A DNA stretch of 64,000 bases from Cenococcum geophilum 1.58. Its lineage: Eukaryota; Ascomycota; Dothideomycetes; Gloniales; Gloniaceae. This document shows positions 1-10,209 of the stretch, piece after piece (positions within the stretch are counted from its first letter, which is position 1; each line of letters begins with the position of its first letter). Under the pieces are notes generated by a model. The model saw nothing but the letters and a program-made list of their open reading frames with translations. It had not been told where the DNA came from and did not search any database. The stretch lies in assembly GCA_001692895.1 (NCBI GenBank), contig KV748176.1:1178001-1242000 (forward strand), in the 5' to 3' direction. A program made the translations under genes and the position numbers.

Positions 1-639
1 GAATCTGGTAGAGTGATTCCATCTCGCCCTCCCTGCGCTCCTCCTCTTCATCAACTGTCTCCGGAAATTCCACAACAGTATCTATGCCCGCTCGCTCGCC
101 TTCACGTCCCAATATCCGTTCGTTCTCACGTGCAGCAGGAGAGTATGCTGGTAATGTCATGATGCTGCGTACTGATGTGTTTCGATCGACTCCCGCACCA
201 CCAGAAGTGGTTGTGCCGTTGGATCCCGACGCAGTCATCTCCCTGTCACGACTTCCACTCCGACTACCCCGTTCGAGCTCATCGCTTTGAAGGCGAGATG
301 AGTACTCGGATGTCCGCGGCCGTAGACGCCATCGCCATTTTGACTTCGATTTTGATTTTGTGGAAGAGCTCGAGCTGTGAGAGATTCGCTTGGCGCGGAA
401 GTAACGGTATACGAAGAAGACAATGATAAGGACGACGAAGACAGAGATGACTATGACAGTAACCTGTGGCGACTTCAGTTAGCTGTTGAACTATTATCAC
501 GTTCGATAGTTAAGATTGGCGAAGGTTTGGCGAAAATTGGGCTTACGATTACGACTGTATTGCTTTTGCTGCCGGAGTCCTTGCTTTGATCCCGCTTGCT
601 TAAGGAAGTATCCCATCCAGATGCTACGGGTGACCGCAT
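1..639 (-). CDS. Single-pass membrane protein, fungal conserved, C-terminus beyond window
   Basis: Two exons are visible: 639-547 and 463 to the left edge, separated by an 83-bp intron (464-546; GTAAGC donor, GCTAAC branch site, CACAG acceptor, phase 0). They give 185 residues without a stop. Residues about 29-50 form one hydrophobic segment followed by a basic stop-transfer stretch (RYFRAKR), then a Ser/Lys/Arg-rich cytosolic-looking linker. Residues 125-140 ([16 protein letters not shown]) and the acidic segment ending in MESLYQI at the edge resemble a tail I recall from uncharacterised membrane proteins of filamentous ascomycetes; that match is from memory. I chose ATG 639 because it is in frame and gives a short polar N-terminus; no signal peptide is seen, and an additional upstream exon is possible. 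Function unknown; the single anchor near the N-terminus suggests a mostly cytosolic protein tethered to a membrane. Confidence 0.75.
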
Positions 640-1367
640 CTTGTTTGCGGACGCTCGAAGGCAGTCATGCAAGAAGGCTGTATGTGAAAGTGTCTGGACG
701 CAGGATTCCGGAATTTATTTCAATTACCAAGGACGTTATATTGCAGCTGAGCTATCGAAGTGCGATTTTCGGAACGACAGAAGTGTATCTCTCGATTTGA
801 TTCAATTAAGCCAGGAGAACAAGAACACGAGCAGCGAAGGACTAGCACAGAGGGGCGTGTTGATGATGGAGGCTAGGATTGATGTTGCGGGTTGCGCAAT
901 GGGTCTGGGCGAGTGGTGGCTCAGCAGCAGGGGCAAAATCCCGAAGGGCGGCTGTAGGTCGCAGCCATCGCACGCAAGACTTCGACGACAATCACTGTTG
1001 CGAGCGCAATATGTTTTGCGAACTGCTCGCTGATATAAGAGAGTAGTAGTTGCTCATAAATCGAAAATATTGCGCCCCATGCCCTCGTCAGCATCGGTCG
1101 TTGCCCGCTTGAACGTGTTGCTATTTTGGGTCGCTAACTAACGCCAATGGGCTTGTTAAGCTGCGGATGCATTGAATTGGGCAATGATTCTCCTCTAAAC
1201 GCCCTAACTTTATCCAACGGGAATCCTAGCCAGACCTCCCGAGATTATGGGTATATACCTGAAAATATACTGTGCCAGATCTTTCATCCATATTATCAAC
1301 AGCCTTTGCGCTTTCATTAATAAAATCTAACACGATTCCCTTAGTCTGGGCGAAATCCAACTCATCA
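640..1367. other. Intergenic: upstream of the membrane-protein gene, downstream of the proline-rich gene
   Basis: Both flanking genes are on the minus strand, so this holds the promoter of the left gene and the 3' flank of the right one. Short open frames here (for example 596-1033 plus) show no domain and overlap exon 1 of the left gene. I see no RNA gene or repeat. Confidence 0.5.
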
Positions 1368-3000
1368 CTAGAATTTATCCAACTTCTTCAGAAACCGGCC
1401 TACACCCTTCTCGAGCTTGTCTGCTCGTTGCTCTAATCGACCTGGTTGCTGTCCTGGCCCTGCACCAACAGACTTCTTCCCGTGCGCCTTAGCCTCTGCT
1501 TCCGTTGGTCTGTAGAGCTTGTTATGGATTTGGTATGCTTCAGGTGCAGCCTGCGATTGTCCATAAGGGTACTGTGAATAACTTGCCGGCGGAAGGCCAG
1601 GCGATGCAGCTGGAGCATACGCAGGAGCAGGAGGGTATCCTGGTGAATGAAGCGGTGAATGAAGCGGTGCATGACCAGGAGTTGGTGGGAGTCCTGGTGA
1701 TTGGACCGGAGGGTGACCAGGAGACCCAGGATAGTTGGCATACTGACCGTAGGATGATGGCATGGTGGCCTGCCGTTGCAATCCAGGCTGTGGAGGTGTT
1801 CCATTCCGCCCATACTGCGAGGCAGGATCTTGTGGAGGAGGTGCGAACGAATGCGCATATTGCTGGCCTTGTGGAGGACCAGCACTACTGGAACCTTGAG
1901 GTGGAGGTGGAGGGAGAAATGCACCAGACGTGTTGGAACGCTGAATTCCAACTGGTGGGCTATTAGAAAAATTTTGAACGGGCTGTAGTGAAGTTGGTCC
2001 TGGCATGTATGGTTTGTGCATGGTGGGTTGCGGAGCAAATGATCCTTGAATCGGTGGGGCTCCGAATTGACCATAATTATCATGAACTGCTGCGGCTGCA
2101 AGACCAGTGCCACCTTCGGCATCAGGTGGGGGCGGTGTTTTCTCACGGTGTGCTATGGGTTCTGGCGCAGCAGGGGAAGCAGGATTGTATGCCATGGGTG
2201 CAAAACTGGTTGGTGCTTCAGCACTTTGAGAATGGCCAGCACCGCTGCTTGCTGGGGTTGGGACGGTCGGTGGTCCGTTGAACGACTGTGTTGTACTGAT
2301 ACTGTCGCTTCGAGATGGATATGGCTTCGAGATAACGGCTTGCTCTAATTTCTCGACGACAGGGCTCATGGTATCTCGATGCTCAGAATGGGCGGTGGGT
2401 GCCTCTATGATTTGTAGCTGGTGAGCTTGCAAAACTCTCCTCAACGAATCGAGGAACAACGTAGAGTCTTCAGTAGTCCAGAAATATATGTCAATAGTGT
2501 GCAACCTATACATATACCTTCCATCGTTTCGCAGATCGGGAGCTGGAAGATGCCACTGCGACATATCCTGTTGTGGGCTTGAATGGGTGCTTCCATTTTG
2601 GCTTCGGTATCCATCGACAGTGATGGTAAATAGAGCTGGATGTTTGTAAGATTGCTCAACGCGAACAGAGTCCATATCTATCATAGAGTTATGTCAGTTC
2701 AGACGTATCTTTGAAGGGCTTGTATCCAGATTAGTCCCAACTTACAGCCCATAAAGGCGTCTTGCTCAGGCGTTCCGGCATGGTTTGCAATCTCCATCCT
2801 TCCCTGCTGTTGCATGGGATTGTGGTAAAGATAGACATAAGAAGTCTTATCAAAGCGGTGGTGCGGGGGTTTAGATGTAGGAGGGCCGAAGAAGTAGTGA
2901 ATGTCAGCAAAGCTAATTCAAGTCAGCAAGGAGGCTTGTTTCGCGACTCCTTCAAAACATACAGCGTCAGTAGGGACACTTCTCCAGGTAACTGAGGCAT
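1368..3000 (-). CDS. Conserved fungal protein with N-terminal globular domain and proline-rich tail
   Basis: Three exons: 3000-2963, 2912-2746 and 2677-1368. Introns are 50 bp (GTATGT donor, TGCTGAC branch site, TTAG acceptor) and 68 bp (GTAAGT donor, ATAG acceptor). Spliced length is 504 residues. The product begins MPQLPGEVSLLTLFADIHYF. Residues 1 to about 150 look globular, rich in aromatic residues, with a readable core (SYKHPALFTITVDGYR, MYRLHTIDIYFWT). From about residue 180 to 465 it is low-complexity Pro/Gln/Ser/Gly with repeated PG.PP / SPG.PP units and is probably disordered. The end is a short basic amphipathic helix (RADKLEKGVGRFLKKLDKF). I recognise the N-terminal block as conserved among filamentous ascomycetes but know no assigned function. 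The prolines may bind SH3/WW-type partners; that is inference. It is divergent from MRPS8 across 488 bp. Confidence 0.85.
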
Positions 3001-3488
3001 GCTGTGCAGAATGAGTAGCTAGAGTCGAGCTGAAAGAAGGCGCAGAAAGTTAACGTAAGTCACAAAGCAAGCACAAGAAGAGAAAGTTATAGCAAATAGA
3101 AAACAATCGTCAAGTCATAAAGCCCACTGAAGAAGTCAGCATATATAGCTTCTGTGGAGATAGAAAGATCTATTTCTAGAGGGTCGCGTTCCAAGCGCCC
3201 AAGTCTTGAGCGGTTGGCTGTTCCAATGAACAAGCGCAGGGCTACATGCACGCGGAATCCACCACCACCAAATTTTTGGCGGCTGCAAGCGATCACCAAC
3301 CGCTCGCAGCAACCTCCATTGGTAAACCCTGATTGAAATCCATCCACCTTGTTACTGTCTAAATGACATTGCGATAATCTACCGCCCCAGAAGACGCTAC
3401 AGAAACGACTCCTCAGCTCGAGAATAACAGTTCTCCAGCCCGAGGGGGCTCTCACCTAGCATCTCCCCCTAACCTCCTAACCTTCGCC
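3001..3488. promoter_or_regulatory. Divergent promoter region between the proline-rich gene and MRPS8
   Basis: The 488 bp separate two outward-facing start codons, so both promoters must lie here. A pyrimidine-rich stretch (3458-3488, CTCCCCCTAACCTCCTAACC...) sits directly before the MRPS8 ATG, as is common in filamentous fungi. Open frames on either strand here (3087-3455 minus, 3154-3336 plus) have no recognisable content and I do not call them. Confidence 0.5.
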
Positions 3489-4142
3489 ATGTCTCTTGTC
3501 AACCTCGCCCACGTCTGTTCACATCTTCAAAATGCCTCAAAAGCGCGGCTTGGGCTCACCTCGATACCCGTCTCGAAACTTCATGTCGCACTCATGTTAG
3601 GTCTTCAAAAGGAAGGCTTTCTCTCCAGCGTAACCCTCGGCGGCCCATCACCTCCTAAACCCTTCTTATTACAAGACAACACTTTGGTAGAGATTTCACA
3701 GCAAAAAATAAGAGATGAGCCTTGGAGAGCATTTCCCCAACCGGACAAAGTGCATGAGAAAGCATTGTTAGAGACTTGGGCAAAGGCCACCAACTCCCCC
3801 ATCCCGGAACCCGTGAAAAGCGCAGCTACGGAATCAATAGAAGCAAACTACGAAGAACCAGTACCTGATAATCCAGCCAAGAGGAGATTATGGCTTGGAT
3901 TGAAATATTGGAATAACGAGCCCGTCTTGAGTAAAATGAAACTAGTCAGCAAACCCACGAAACGGATATGGCTCAATTCAACCGATATCGCGGCGATAAT
4001 AAGAGGCAGAGACGCGGGTTATGTAAAGGGCTTGTCAAAGCCAGGAGAATGCTTGTTTGTGACAACAGACAGGGGGATTTTGGAAGCCCGGGAATGCGCG
4101 GAGAAAAGGATTGGAGGGATGATGTTGGTCAAGGTGGTATAG
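3489..4142 (+). CDS. mrps8: Mitochondrial small-subunit ribosomal protein uS8m (MRPS8)
   Basis: Intronless, 217 residues. This is the mitochondrial 37S/uS8 protein, which binds the small-subunit rRNA and is needed for assembly of the platform. The N-terminus (MSLVNLAHVCSHLQNASKAR) is the characteristic start of fungal MRPS8, followed by the paired-helix segment LHVALMLGLQKEGFLSSV (about residues 31-48). A less conserved insert (about 60-125) precedes the C-terminal half, where RRLWLGLKYWNNEPVLSKMK and TDRGILEARECAEKRIGGMM match the two conserved C-terminal blocks of uS8, ending in the usual Gly-Gly-x-x-Leu strand. The ATG is preceded by a pyrimidine tract and is the first in frame. Codon use and GC content are those of an ordinary expressed gene, unlike the repeat block to the right. 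Confidence 0.93.
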   Translation: MSLVNLAHVCSHLQNASKARLGLTSIPVSKLHVALMLGLQKEGFLSSVTLGGPSPPKPFLLQDNTLVEISQQKIRDEPWRAFPQPDKVHEKALLETWAKATNSPIPEPVKSAATESIEANYEEPVPDNPAKRRLWLGLKYWNNEPVLSKMKLVSKPTKRIWLNSTDIAAIIRGRDAGYVKGLSKPGECLFVTTDRGILEARECAEKRIGGMMLVKVV

Positions 4143-4801
4143 GTGAGAAATGGTTCAGGAAATAGAAAGAGCTTGTATGATATCAAGGTGTTTGGGATGT
4201 ACCGATATTAATGTCAGACCAACATTTAGTGTGCAGTATCATCGTGGTTGGGAGATATTCTCCCCGTCTCCTTCAAGCGAAGCACATTCGGCATCATATC
4301 TTATACTCATGAAATGCTATCCTCACGGTAAGATGAGACATCTCCTCAACATTGTTTGAATTTCTTGTGAAGAGACGTGCCCATATAAGGTCTACTTCGC
4401 AAACCAGACTATAAGCCAGGCATAGACTTCATTCTATTTTACCACCCTCCAGCCTCCTCTATTCTCAACTCAACTTCAGCTTAACTTCTCGGATATCTCG
4501 TCCCGTCTCTAATTCCTTCTCACATTTCATACTCTCTCAGAATCATCCTGAAGTCAGAGTTAGTACATATACAGCAGCCGGCACAGTTCCAGATACTTGC
4601 CAAAAGACTTCTCCTAAGATCCCAAGATATACATCACTCGCAGTTGATAGGTTTTCTCCCGCTCGCTTCTCATCCCATCCGTCTCGTTTTTTGCTTGCCA
4701 CGGTTGAACTCTTTCGTTTGACCGCTTCTATCTAGGGTTTCAGTCGTATTCTTCAAACCAACCTTTTCTACGCCTTTAAGACTTCAGGAACCCGTATAGG
4801 T
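4143..4801. other. Intergenic, long pyrimidine-rich tract
   Basis: 3' flank of MRPS8 followed by a C/T-rich stretch (about 4430-4740) of the kind found in promoters and 5' leaders of filamentous fungi. It probably served the degenerate gene that follows. No domain or RNA gene seen. Confidence 0.4.
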
Positions 4802-5660
4802 TGCTCCACAACCACTTGTCTGATATGCACTAGGCCTCTCGATGCCACACACCCAACGGCCTGCTCCACCGCCTCCGCGCTCACGCCTCAAGATCAAGGG
4901 TTCTTGGCTTACGCCCTTGAGCAGAATCACAAGCCGTGCCCGCGCTACGCCGCTCCCGCAGATCTCTCTGCCTCATACAACCACGTCCACTGCGAGTGCG
5001 GCTACCATTTCTGCTTCATCTACGGGCATCCTTAGCAATGGGACCACGGGGAGCTCTTCGGCTTCCCGTTTTGTGGCCCGCTACCCTCCGGACTTGTCAT
5101 CACGGAAAGTGAGCAGGCCTCCTTACCTAGCTTCTATTCCGAGCTCTACTTAGCGATATGTGATGGCTATCATCGCCGCCTATCAGCGCCTGTATAGGCG
5201 TGCCTATTCTCTGGGCCCAGGGGAGGTGAAGGTTCGCAGCCCCCGGGTCCGGAAGGAGAGGATTCGGGGGATTGGGAGCCCCCATTGTGTGCCATTCCCG
5301 CGTCTTGGTGCTCCTTGCGTCGTTCCAGCTGTTCTGATCGCACCAACTCCACTTCCGGTGGTGCCATGCGCAGCGCCACTGCTGGTGGAGCTGGCGGCGG
5401 AGCTTGAGGTGTTTCGGCACAACAGGGAAAAGTGGATCTTGAGCGGTATGAGGACCCTGGTGACTTATGAATGCGGCGTAGTTCGTCCCTCAGAAGTGAA
5501 GGGATTGGTAACTGCGGCACAGTCCAGATACGACAGGCTAGTTGCTGGCCTTGATTTGCTGGTCAGAGAAATGTGCAGAAAAGTCTATTTTGATGATATG
5601 AGACAGCAACGTGGACTCCAGTATGGTGGGCAATATTATAGCCATATCGGAGGGCTTTAA
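4802..5660 (+). pseudogene. Fossil of an RBR/IBR-type zinc-domain gene
   Basis: In the frame 4802-5035, 78 codons read as an IBR-like zinc domain: LAYALEQNHKPCPRY, then an Asn-His-Val-His-Cys-Glu-Cys-Gly-Tyr-His-Phe-Cys block at 4982-5014. IBR/RBR ubiquitin ligases have C-x2-C ... C-N-H-x-x-C-x-C-G-x-x-F-C-x-x-C. Here the second, third and last ligand positions (codons 4946, 4979, 5021) are TAC (Tyr) where TGC (Cys) is expected, and the frame ends in TAG at 5033. TGC to TAC is CpA to TpA on the opposite strand, and CAG to TAG is the same change on this strand, so the damage is of RIP type. The same frame reads on past 5036 for about 50 codons. A different frame, 5160-5660, is open for 166 codons with a plausible helical end (NREKW...VREMCRKVYFDDM) and may be an independent or C-terminal piece. 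Family assignment is by motif pattern only. Confidence 0.5.
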
Positions 5661-6529
5661 AAAAGGCTGAGGAGTGAACGATGGTGCATTATGATCATGC
5701 ACCTACTATAACGCCGAGTAATTAGCCGCCGTGCAACGAGGGCTCCCATGGCCTAAGCGGGATTGGCGTTGATACCTGTCAACCTATAAAATATGTCCTA
5801 TCTGGCTTCGTCAGAAGGACCGGTCTTTTTGAACCAATTGGGCGTTCAACAATACCTCAGCAAGCCCAGGCAACCAAGCGACGAGAAAACTGCAGCTATG
5901 CTCTCCCACCACTTCTGATCGTCCACGTCCTGAAAATATTCTCTCTACTAGAGAGCTGCATACTTAAATCCGCCTTGACTTCGTTTGGCACCGTTCGTCG
6001 TGACTAAATTCGTTAAGTCTAATGCCGATCTTCCTAAGACCCTAAACTCCAATGTAAAACAGATTGCAAGAGCCAAAACCTTAGCTGTAGCACACCTTGG
6101 AGTAAAAGCTAAAAAGCCAAAGGCCTATGAGTCTAAGGTCTTTTTAGCAGAACGGTAAAAGTAACTATAGATAATGGGGAAGAAGCTAATATTTAATTCC
6201 AAGTGGAACCGGTTAACGTGGCGTCCTTCTATTAAGCACGAGACGTCCTTGGACTAGTTGTTCTGGATATTAAGCGCCTCTAGGACACAGAGCGGGATAG
6301 AGGCGGCATTAAGACGTACTTTATGACTTATATGCCTAGTAAAACGTGGGTAGAGTCGTATCTCTAGGGCAAATGGGATCTAAAGGTAAACGTTAAAGCT
6401 ATAAAATCGCTTAGTTAAATTCTTTCTTAAGGTTACGTTCTTAGAGCTTCTAAAGCAGTAGTTAAGAGCGAGATTAAGGAAGCTTAAACAACTACTTAAA
6501 TTAAAGAACAACAACCTATGGAAGTATTG
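5661..6529. other. Non-coding stretch between two gene fossils
   Basis: Moderately AT-rich from about 6000 on, with some RIP-like TpA enrichment. A short open stretch at about 6005-6155 (KSNADLPKTLNSNVKQIARA in translation) looks protein-like but matches nothing I recognise; it could be a damaged upstream part of the phosphotransferase fossil or of another gene. No RNA gene seen. Confidence 0.3.
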
Positions 6530-6965
6530 AGCCAATATCTAACAGCTGTTGAATTCGATCGACAAACTTAAATACTTGCCTCTGTGGGTCTCCCATGCCG
6601 ACCTTAATCGCCTTAACATTCTTGTGGAGGATAGCGGCTAGGTGTCCGGCGTTGTTAATTGGGAGCTGTCGAAGAGCCTTCCTTTTGGTGCTAGGCTTAG
6701 TAGAGTACACAATCTCGCCGGCAGATATCGGAACTGCATGTTCTATATGCCTAAGGAGCTTGAGGAGACAGGATTTTAGGAAGAGCTCTTTAATGGCATT
6801 CCCACCGATGTTAAGAGGACTTTACTCAACAATCTTGAGGAGATTGAAATGGCAATTCATGTTGGGACCCTCTTGGACACACTTGATCAAGAAAAAACAC
6901 TCAACCAAGCAGCACTACACTCTTTGCCCTTATTACTCACATATCGCATTCCCGCGCTCTGAGGT
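6530..6965 (+). pseudogene. Fossil of an APH-type phosphotransferase gene
   Basis: One plus frame reads through 6543-6950 with the hallmark catalytic loop of the aminoglycoside/choline phosphotransferase family: WVSHADLNRLNILVE (6582-6626), followed by SGVVNWELSKSLPFG (6645-6689), equivalent to the HxDLxxxNxL Brenner motif and the Mg-binding VVDWE motif, in which the usual Asp is Asn here (GAT to AAT). The segment 6720-6935 continues as a helical C-lobe. In-frame stops occur at 6540 (TAA), 6639 (TAG) and 6777 (TAG); each would be CAA or CAG before a C-to-T change in CpA, and GAT to AAT in the motif is the same change on the other strand. No N-lobe is recognisable. In fungi this family is large and often duplicated, which would expose copies to RIP. 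It is a host gene remnant. Confidence 0.6.
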
Positions 6966-7004
6966 AGTGGCGCACCGTTTGCCTATTTTTCCATTCATCT
7001 CTCC

Positions 7005-7181
7005 TTCAAGTCCGGGGCTTAACTGGCGGCGAGATTTTGCTGCTTTTATCTCTTCAATTCTTCTTCGAGTCTAGGATTTAGTCCACGGCGAGACTTTGCT
7101 GCGTTCTTCCATTCAACTCGTCTTAGAGTCCGGGATTTGGTCGACGACGAAACCTTTCTGTTTTGTCAGACGGACAAGTCA
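7005..7181. repeat. Three degenerate tandem copies of a 59-bp unit
   Basis: Units begin at 7005, 7064 and 7123. Each carries a variant of 'gagtccgggatttggtc' followed by 'acggcgagactttgctgc' and a T/C-rich end. The copies share roughly three quarters of their bases by eye. Function unknown; could be a small minisatellite. Confidence 0.6.
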
Positions 7182-7792
7182 CTCATAAGAATTCTGTCGA
7201 TTGGTTCTAGAAGCTCTCTATATACACGAGGTAGGGGCAAAAGACTGACGACGACGCTGACGACGATTTGGTAACTGTTACTCAATCGCCACCAGGTCGA
7301 TATTGCCACTCAGTCGGTAATAGGTAATAAATAGGTAATAGAAAATAGATAGTAAGACATACGATGGCAAGAAACAGGGTGTGAGTCATAAGGTGGTACC
7401 TGACAGTGACCTCAACGGTTGACATGTTTATATTCAGCCTAAAGCCAACAACTTACCTCGGTGAACTGTGTCCTCTTGTTTACTCTTTAGTACTTGCTAA
7501 ATATATTACCCGTTTATTCTGTTCTCTTGCACAATGCAGCCAAAGGAATTTATGAGAATTTATTGTTTCCTTGATCCAAGGACCGTAAGGGATATGGCCG
7601 GCTCGTTGATGTTACTACTGCCATTATCATGCGTAATGCTACAGATTACTCGCCTGGAGGGATGACCTCTGGCGCTCCGAAGATGGATAATTCGCATTGT
7701 TAATGCCACATAGGCTGTATACTATATTCTCTGCCTAAAGGTCAACGTCTGTGTACATTTAGGCTAACGGGCTCCCTTGCGATGGAGAGTCC
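7182..7792. other. Intergenic, 3' flank of the deaminase-like gene
   Basis: Contains a GACGAC-type simple stretch (about 7246-7272) and GGTAATA-type repeats (7315-7355). A 43-codon open frame at about 7534-7665 (starting MQPKEFMRIY) has no support. Nothing else recognised. Confidence 0.35.
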
Positions 7793-9870
7793 TCATAGAT
7801 AGTCATCTGGCAGGTTTGCCCTAGCCTCCGCCTTAAGTTTTCCCATAGCCTCTTCCTTAAGCTTTTGCTTTGCCCTAGCCTCTTCCACAAGCTTAAACAC
7901 ATCGTTGTCGATATTCTCTTCCTCCTCCTCGTCCTGGATTGATTCGTCCCCAGAAGAGCTCAGTTCGCCATGACTCATTCGCCGCTTGTCGTGCTGTATC
8001 TGATCATAAAACATCTGTATCTTGCCATCTTCCTGCATCAGCTTGCGATGAAGGAGGTCACGAAGCTGATCAATGATTTTGTTCGCAATAGGCACATCTG
8101 TCTGTTCTGGGAGCGAAATAGGCCATACTCGGTTGGATTCACGCGCTACGGAGACCTTGCCATCAAATCCCGGAATGTAACGGGAATAGATTTCGTGAAG
8201 GAACCAGGCGCACACGAAACAACATCGACGGGAAATGCCGAGTAAGGGAAGTGGCTTGGGATTACGATCTTTAAGCTAACTTACGTTAGTAAATTCAGCG
8301 TTAGTCAATCAAGATGAGGTCACTTACATGTTTGACAAGATCCACCGCTACAATTGCTTCGCAATGTACTGTGCCGGTGAACTTGAGCTTGCCATCCCAC
8401 TCTTTCCGTGAAGAATCCTTGATCGCGTTTAGCTTGACAAAATGGTTCTCATGACAGGTGATCAATTCTTTAACTTGTCGCAATACCTCTCGCGACACCT
8501 TGTCACTGCCAGCGAATGCGTTCTCCAAAGCCTCCTCCACATTCGCCATTGTGCGCTCTTGAGGCCACCTGTGTTCCAAAACTTCGATTTTGCTCTGGGG
8601 TGTTCCGTTGAAGAGTTTAGCGAGAGGAGTAGGTGGCTTACGGCGGGCGAATTTCAGTATGGAATAGGCGCCATTTATATGAATTAAAGGTTCTTTAAGA
8701 AGTTTTACTAGTGCCGGACCGTATGTTACTGGTAGCCTAGAGTCTTGGTCGAGACGAGCATAGCTACTCGCCTCACGCTTCCATATCTCGTTGTATGTGT
8801 CAAGCGCTTTCTCTAGGCAAGGTAGAAGGGGTTTTAGGTGCTTCATACATCGGTAGTACGCCACTTGAGAATAGAGGACCTCATAGACTTTGAGAGCCAC
8901 TATTTGCCGCTCTTCGGAAATTTCCGTTGTTAGGATGATCGGAGTAGTGTTGCCCCGGCTACCGAAAGGTAGTTTTTTTGACAGATCCTGCAAATTCTTG
9001 TGGGCACGATTAATCGTGATTGTGATATAGGTGGCGACGAACTTGTAGACACTTCCTGTGAATTTGCGGAGTTCAAGGTCTGCTTTTACTTGCCTACCGA
9101 GTGATATACCAGGTGGAAGCGAATGTTGAATTTTGTCGGTGTCAACATGCCCATCGATGTCAAAAGAAATATCAGGAATTGTCCCGTCTGCAGGTGGCTG
9201 AATATCCAGATCGCTGACTGCTTGATTATAGCGTGCTTCGTTCTTATCGTACGCCATGACTAGGACGTAGATTAGGAGTTGCGTACGAGCGGTATTGTCC
9301 TCTACGGCTTGCCGCCACAGCTTTTGCAACAGATATACGTGCGAACGAAATGAGAGCACAGCAGACCTAAAGAAGCCTTAGCATAACCTATTCAATAGTT
9401 AAAAAGTATATAATGGTTTGTTACTTACTTGTGGTTTGCATAATTTACCACGAAACCGATCACATCACCATTGGACCAAGCACGCCCAAAAATCTCCTCA
9501 TCTTTGAACGAGACCTCTCTAGAGAACATGACATTAGAGTAATAAGTATGAAAGCGATTCTAAGCCACACTTACGTTTTGTTCTTGTCTTCTGCCTCGGG
9601 GTTGATTGATCCACACAGCTGAAAGACATCACTGTCCAGGGCAATAGCGGCATATGTGTTGCTTCTAACAAGAGCGCCGATGGCAACGTTGTCAATTTTC
9701 CTCCTAACAAGGACCTTCGCGATTTTCTGCAGTGGCTTAGCGATTTCAGGACGATCGCGTTCGATGGGCGCGTCAAAGCTGATGACTCCCGAGGTTTCCA
9801 ACGAGCTCAAGATGAACGACAGAGCCCTGACTTCTTGATCCGCATCTTGAAACGTGGTAAAGGCTGCCAT
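7793..9870 (-). CDS. Putative deaminase-fold protein (OTT_1508-like), four exons
   Basis: Exons 9870-9575, 9518-9429, 9366-8328 and 8275-7793, with introns of 56, 62 and 52 bp (donors GTAAGT, acceptors CTAG, TTAG, TTAG). All phases fit, giving 635 residues. Residues 1-440 are mostly helical with no motif I know. Residues 460-497 hold GTVHCEA (H463-C464-E465) and ISRRCCFVC (C494-x2-C497). A His/Cys-x-Glu followed about 30 residues later by C-x-x-C is the zinc-site arrangement of the deaminase fold, and this spacing with a long helical N-terminal region fits the OTT_1508-like family expanded in filamentous fungi. An acidic stretch (about 590-600) and a charged helix end the protein. The gene is intact and its base composition is normal, although it abuts the RIP-affected block. 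Substrate unknown; family assignment is inferred from motifs only, and an inactive or differently functioning relative cannot be excluded. Confidence 0.8.
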
Positions 9871-10209
9871 ACTGCAAGAGCTCGATGGTCGAAGTCAGAA
9901 CTAGAAGCTAGTGCGGGGCGGGCTGCTATGTGACGAGCGGTCACGAAGCGTACTTGTAGATTGCGCGTGGGCGAACCCGACTATTTTACAAATTAGTGGA
10001 CATCTTCAAAGTTCTGTTGCCCTTAGTTCAATCAAAATCCGTCAAATGGAGTGGTTCCTACCGCAAATTTAGAGGTTTTATACTGCTTATCCTTAAGCAG
10101 CTGTATGCGATTGGAAAGGCGGGGTGAGGCGTGGCGAAAGTGAAGTGGCGAGCGATGCGGCTCTTTTGGGGTGTTTATAAAGGGCAGAATTACGTAAGCG
10201 GCGCGCAAT
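9871..10209. other. Upstream region of the deaminase-like gene, last GC-normal sequence
   Basis: Should contain the promoter of the gene ending at 9870. From 10030 to 10209 it is ordinary unique-looking sequence with a G-rich stretch (10105-10150). The first repeated DNA begins at 10210. Confidence 0.4.

Noticed and set aside
596-1033. 145-codon plus-strand frame
   Set aside because: No recognisable domain, overlaps exon 1 of the minus-strand membrane-protein gene, and has no supporting neighbour.
1505-2348. Plus-strand and second minus-frame open frames inside the proline-rich gene
   Set aside because: They are antisense or frame-shifted shadows of a repetitive GC-rich coding exon; the spliced minus gene explains the region.
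5160-5660. 166-codon plus frame as an independent intact gene
   Set aside because: It follows the IBR fossil closely and its first half is arginine/proline-rich out-of-frame-looking sequence. Only the last 80 residues look protein-like, so it is kept as part of the fossil.
6516-7074. Minus frame 6516-6710 and plus frame 6595-7074
   Set aside because: The catalytic-loop motifs of the phosphotransferase are in a different plus frame; these are shadows of it.
7534-7665. 43-codon frame starting MQPKEFMRIY
   Set aside because: Too short, no motif, no intron or neighbour evidence.
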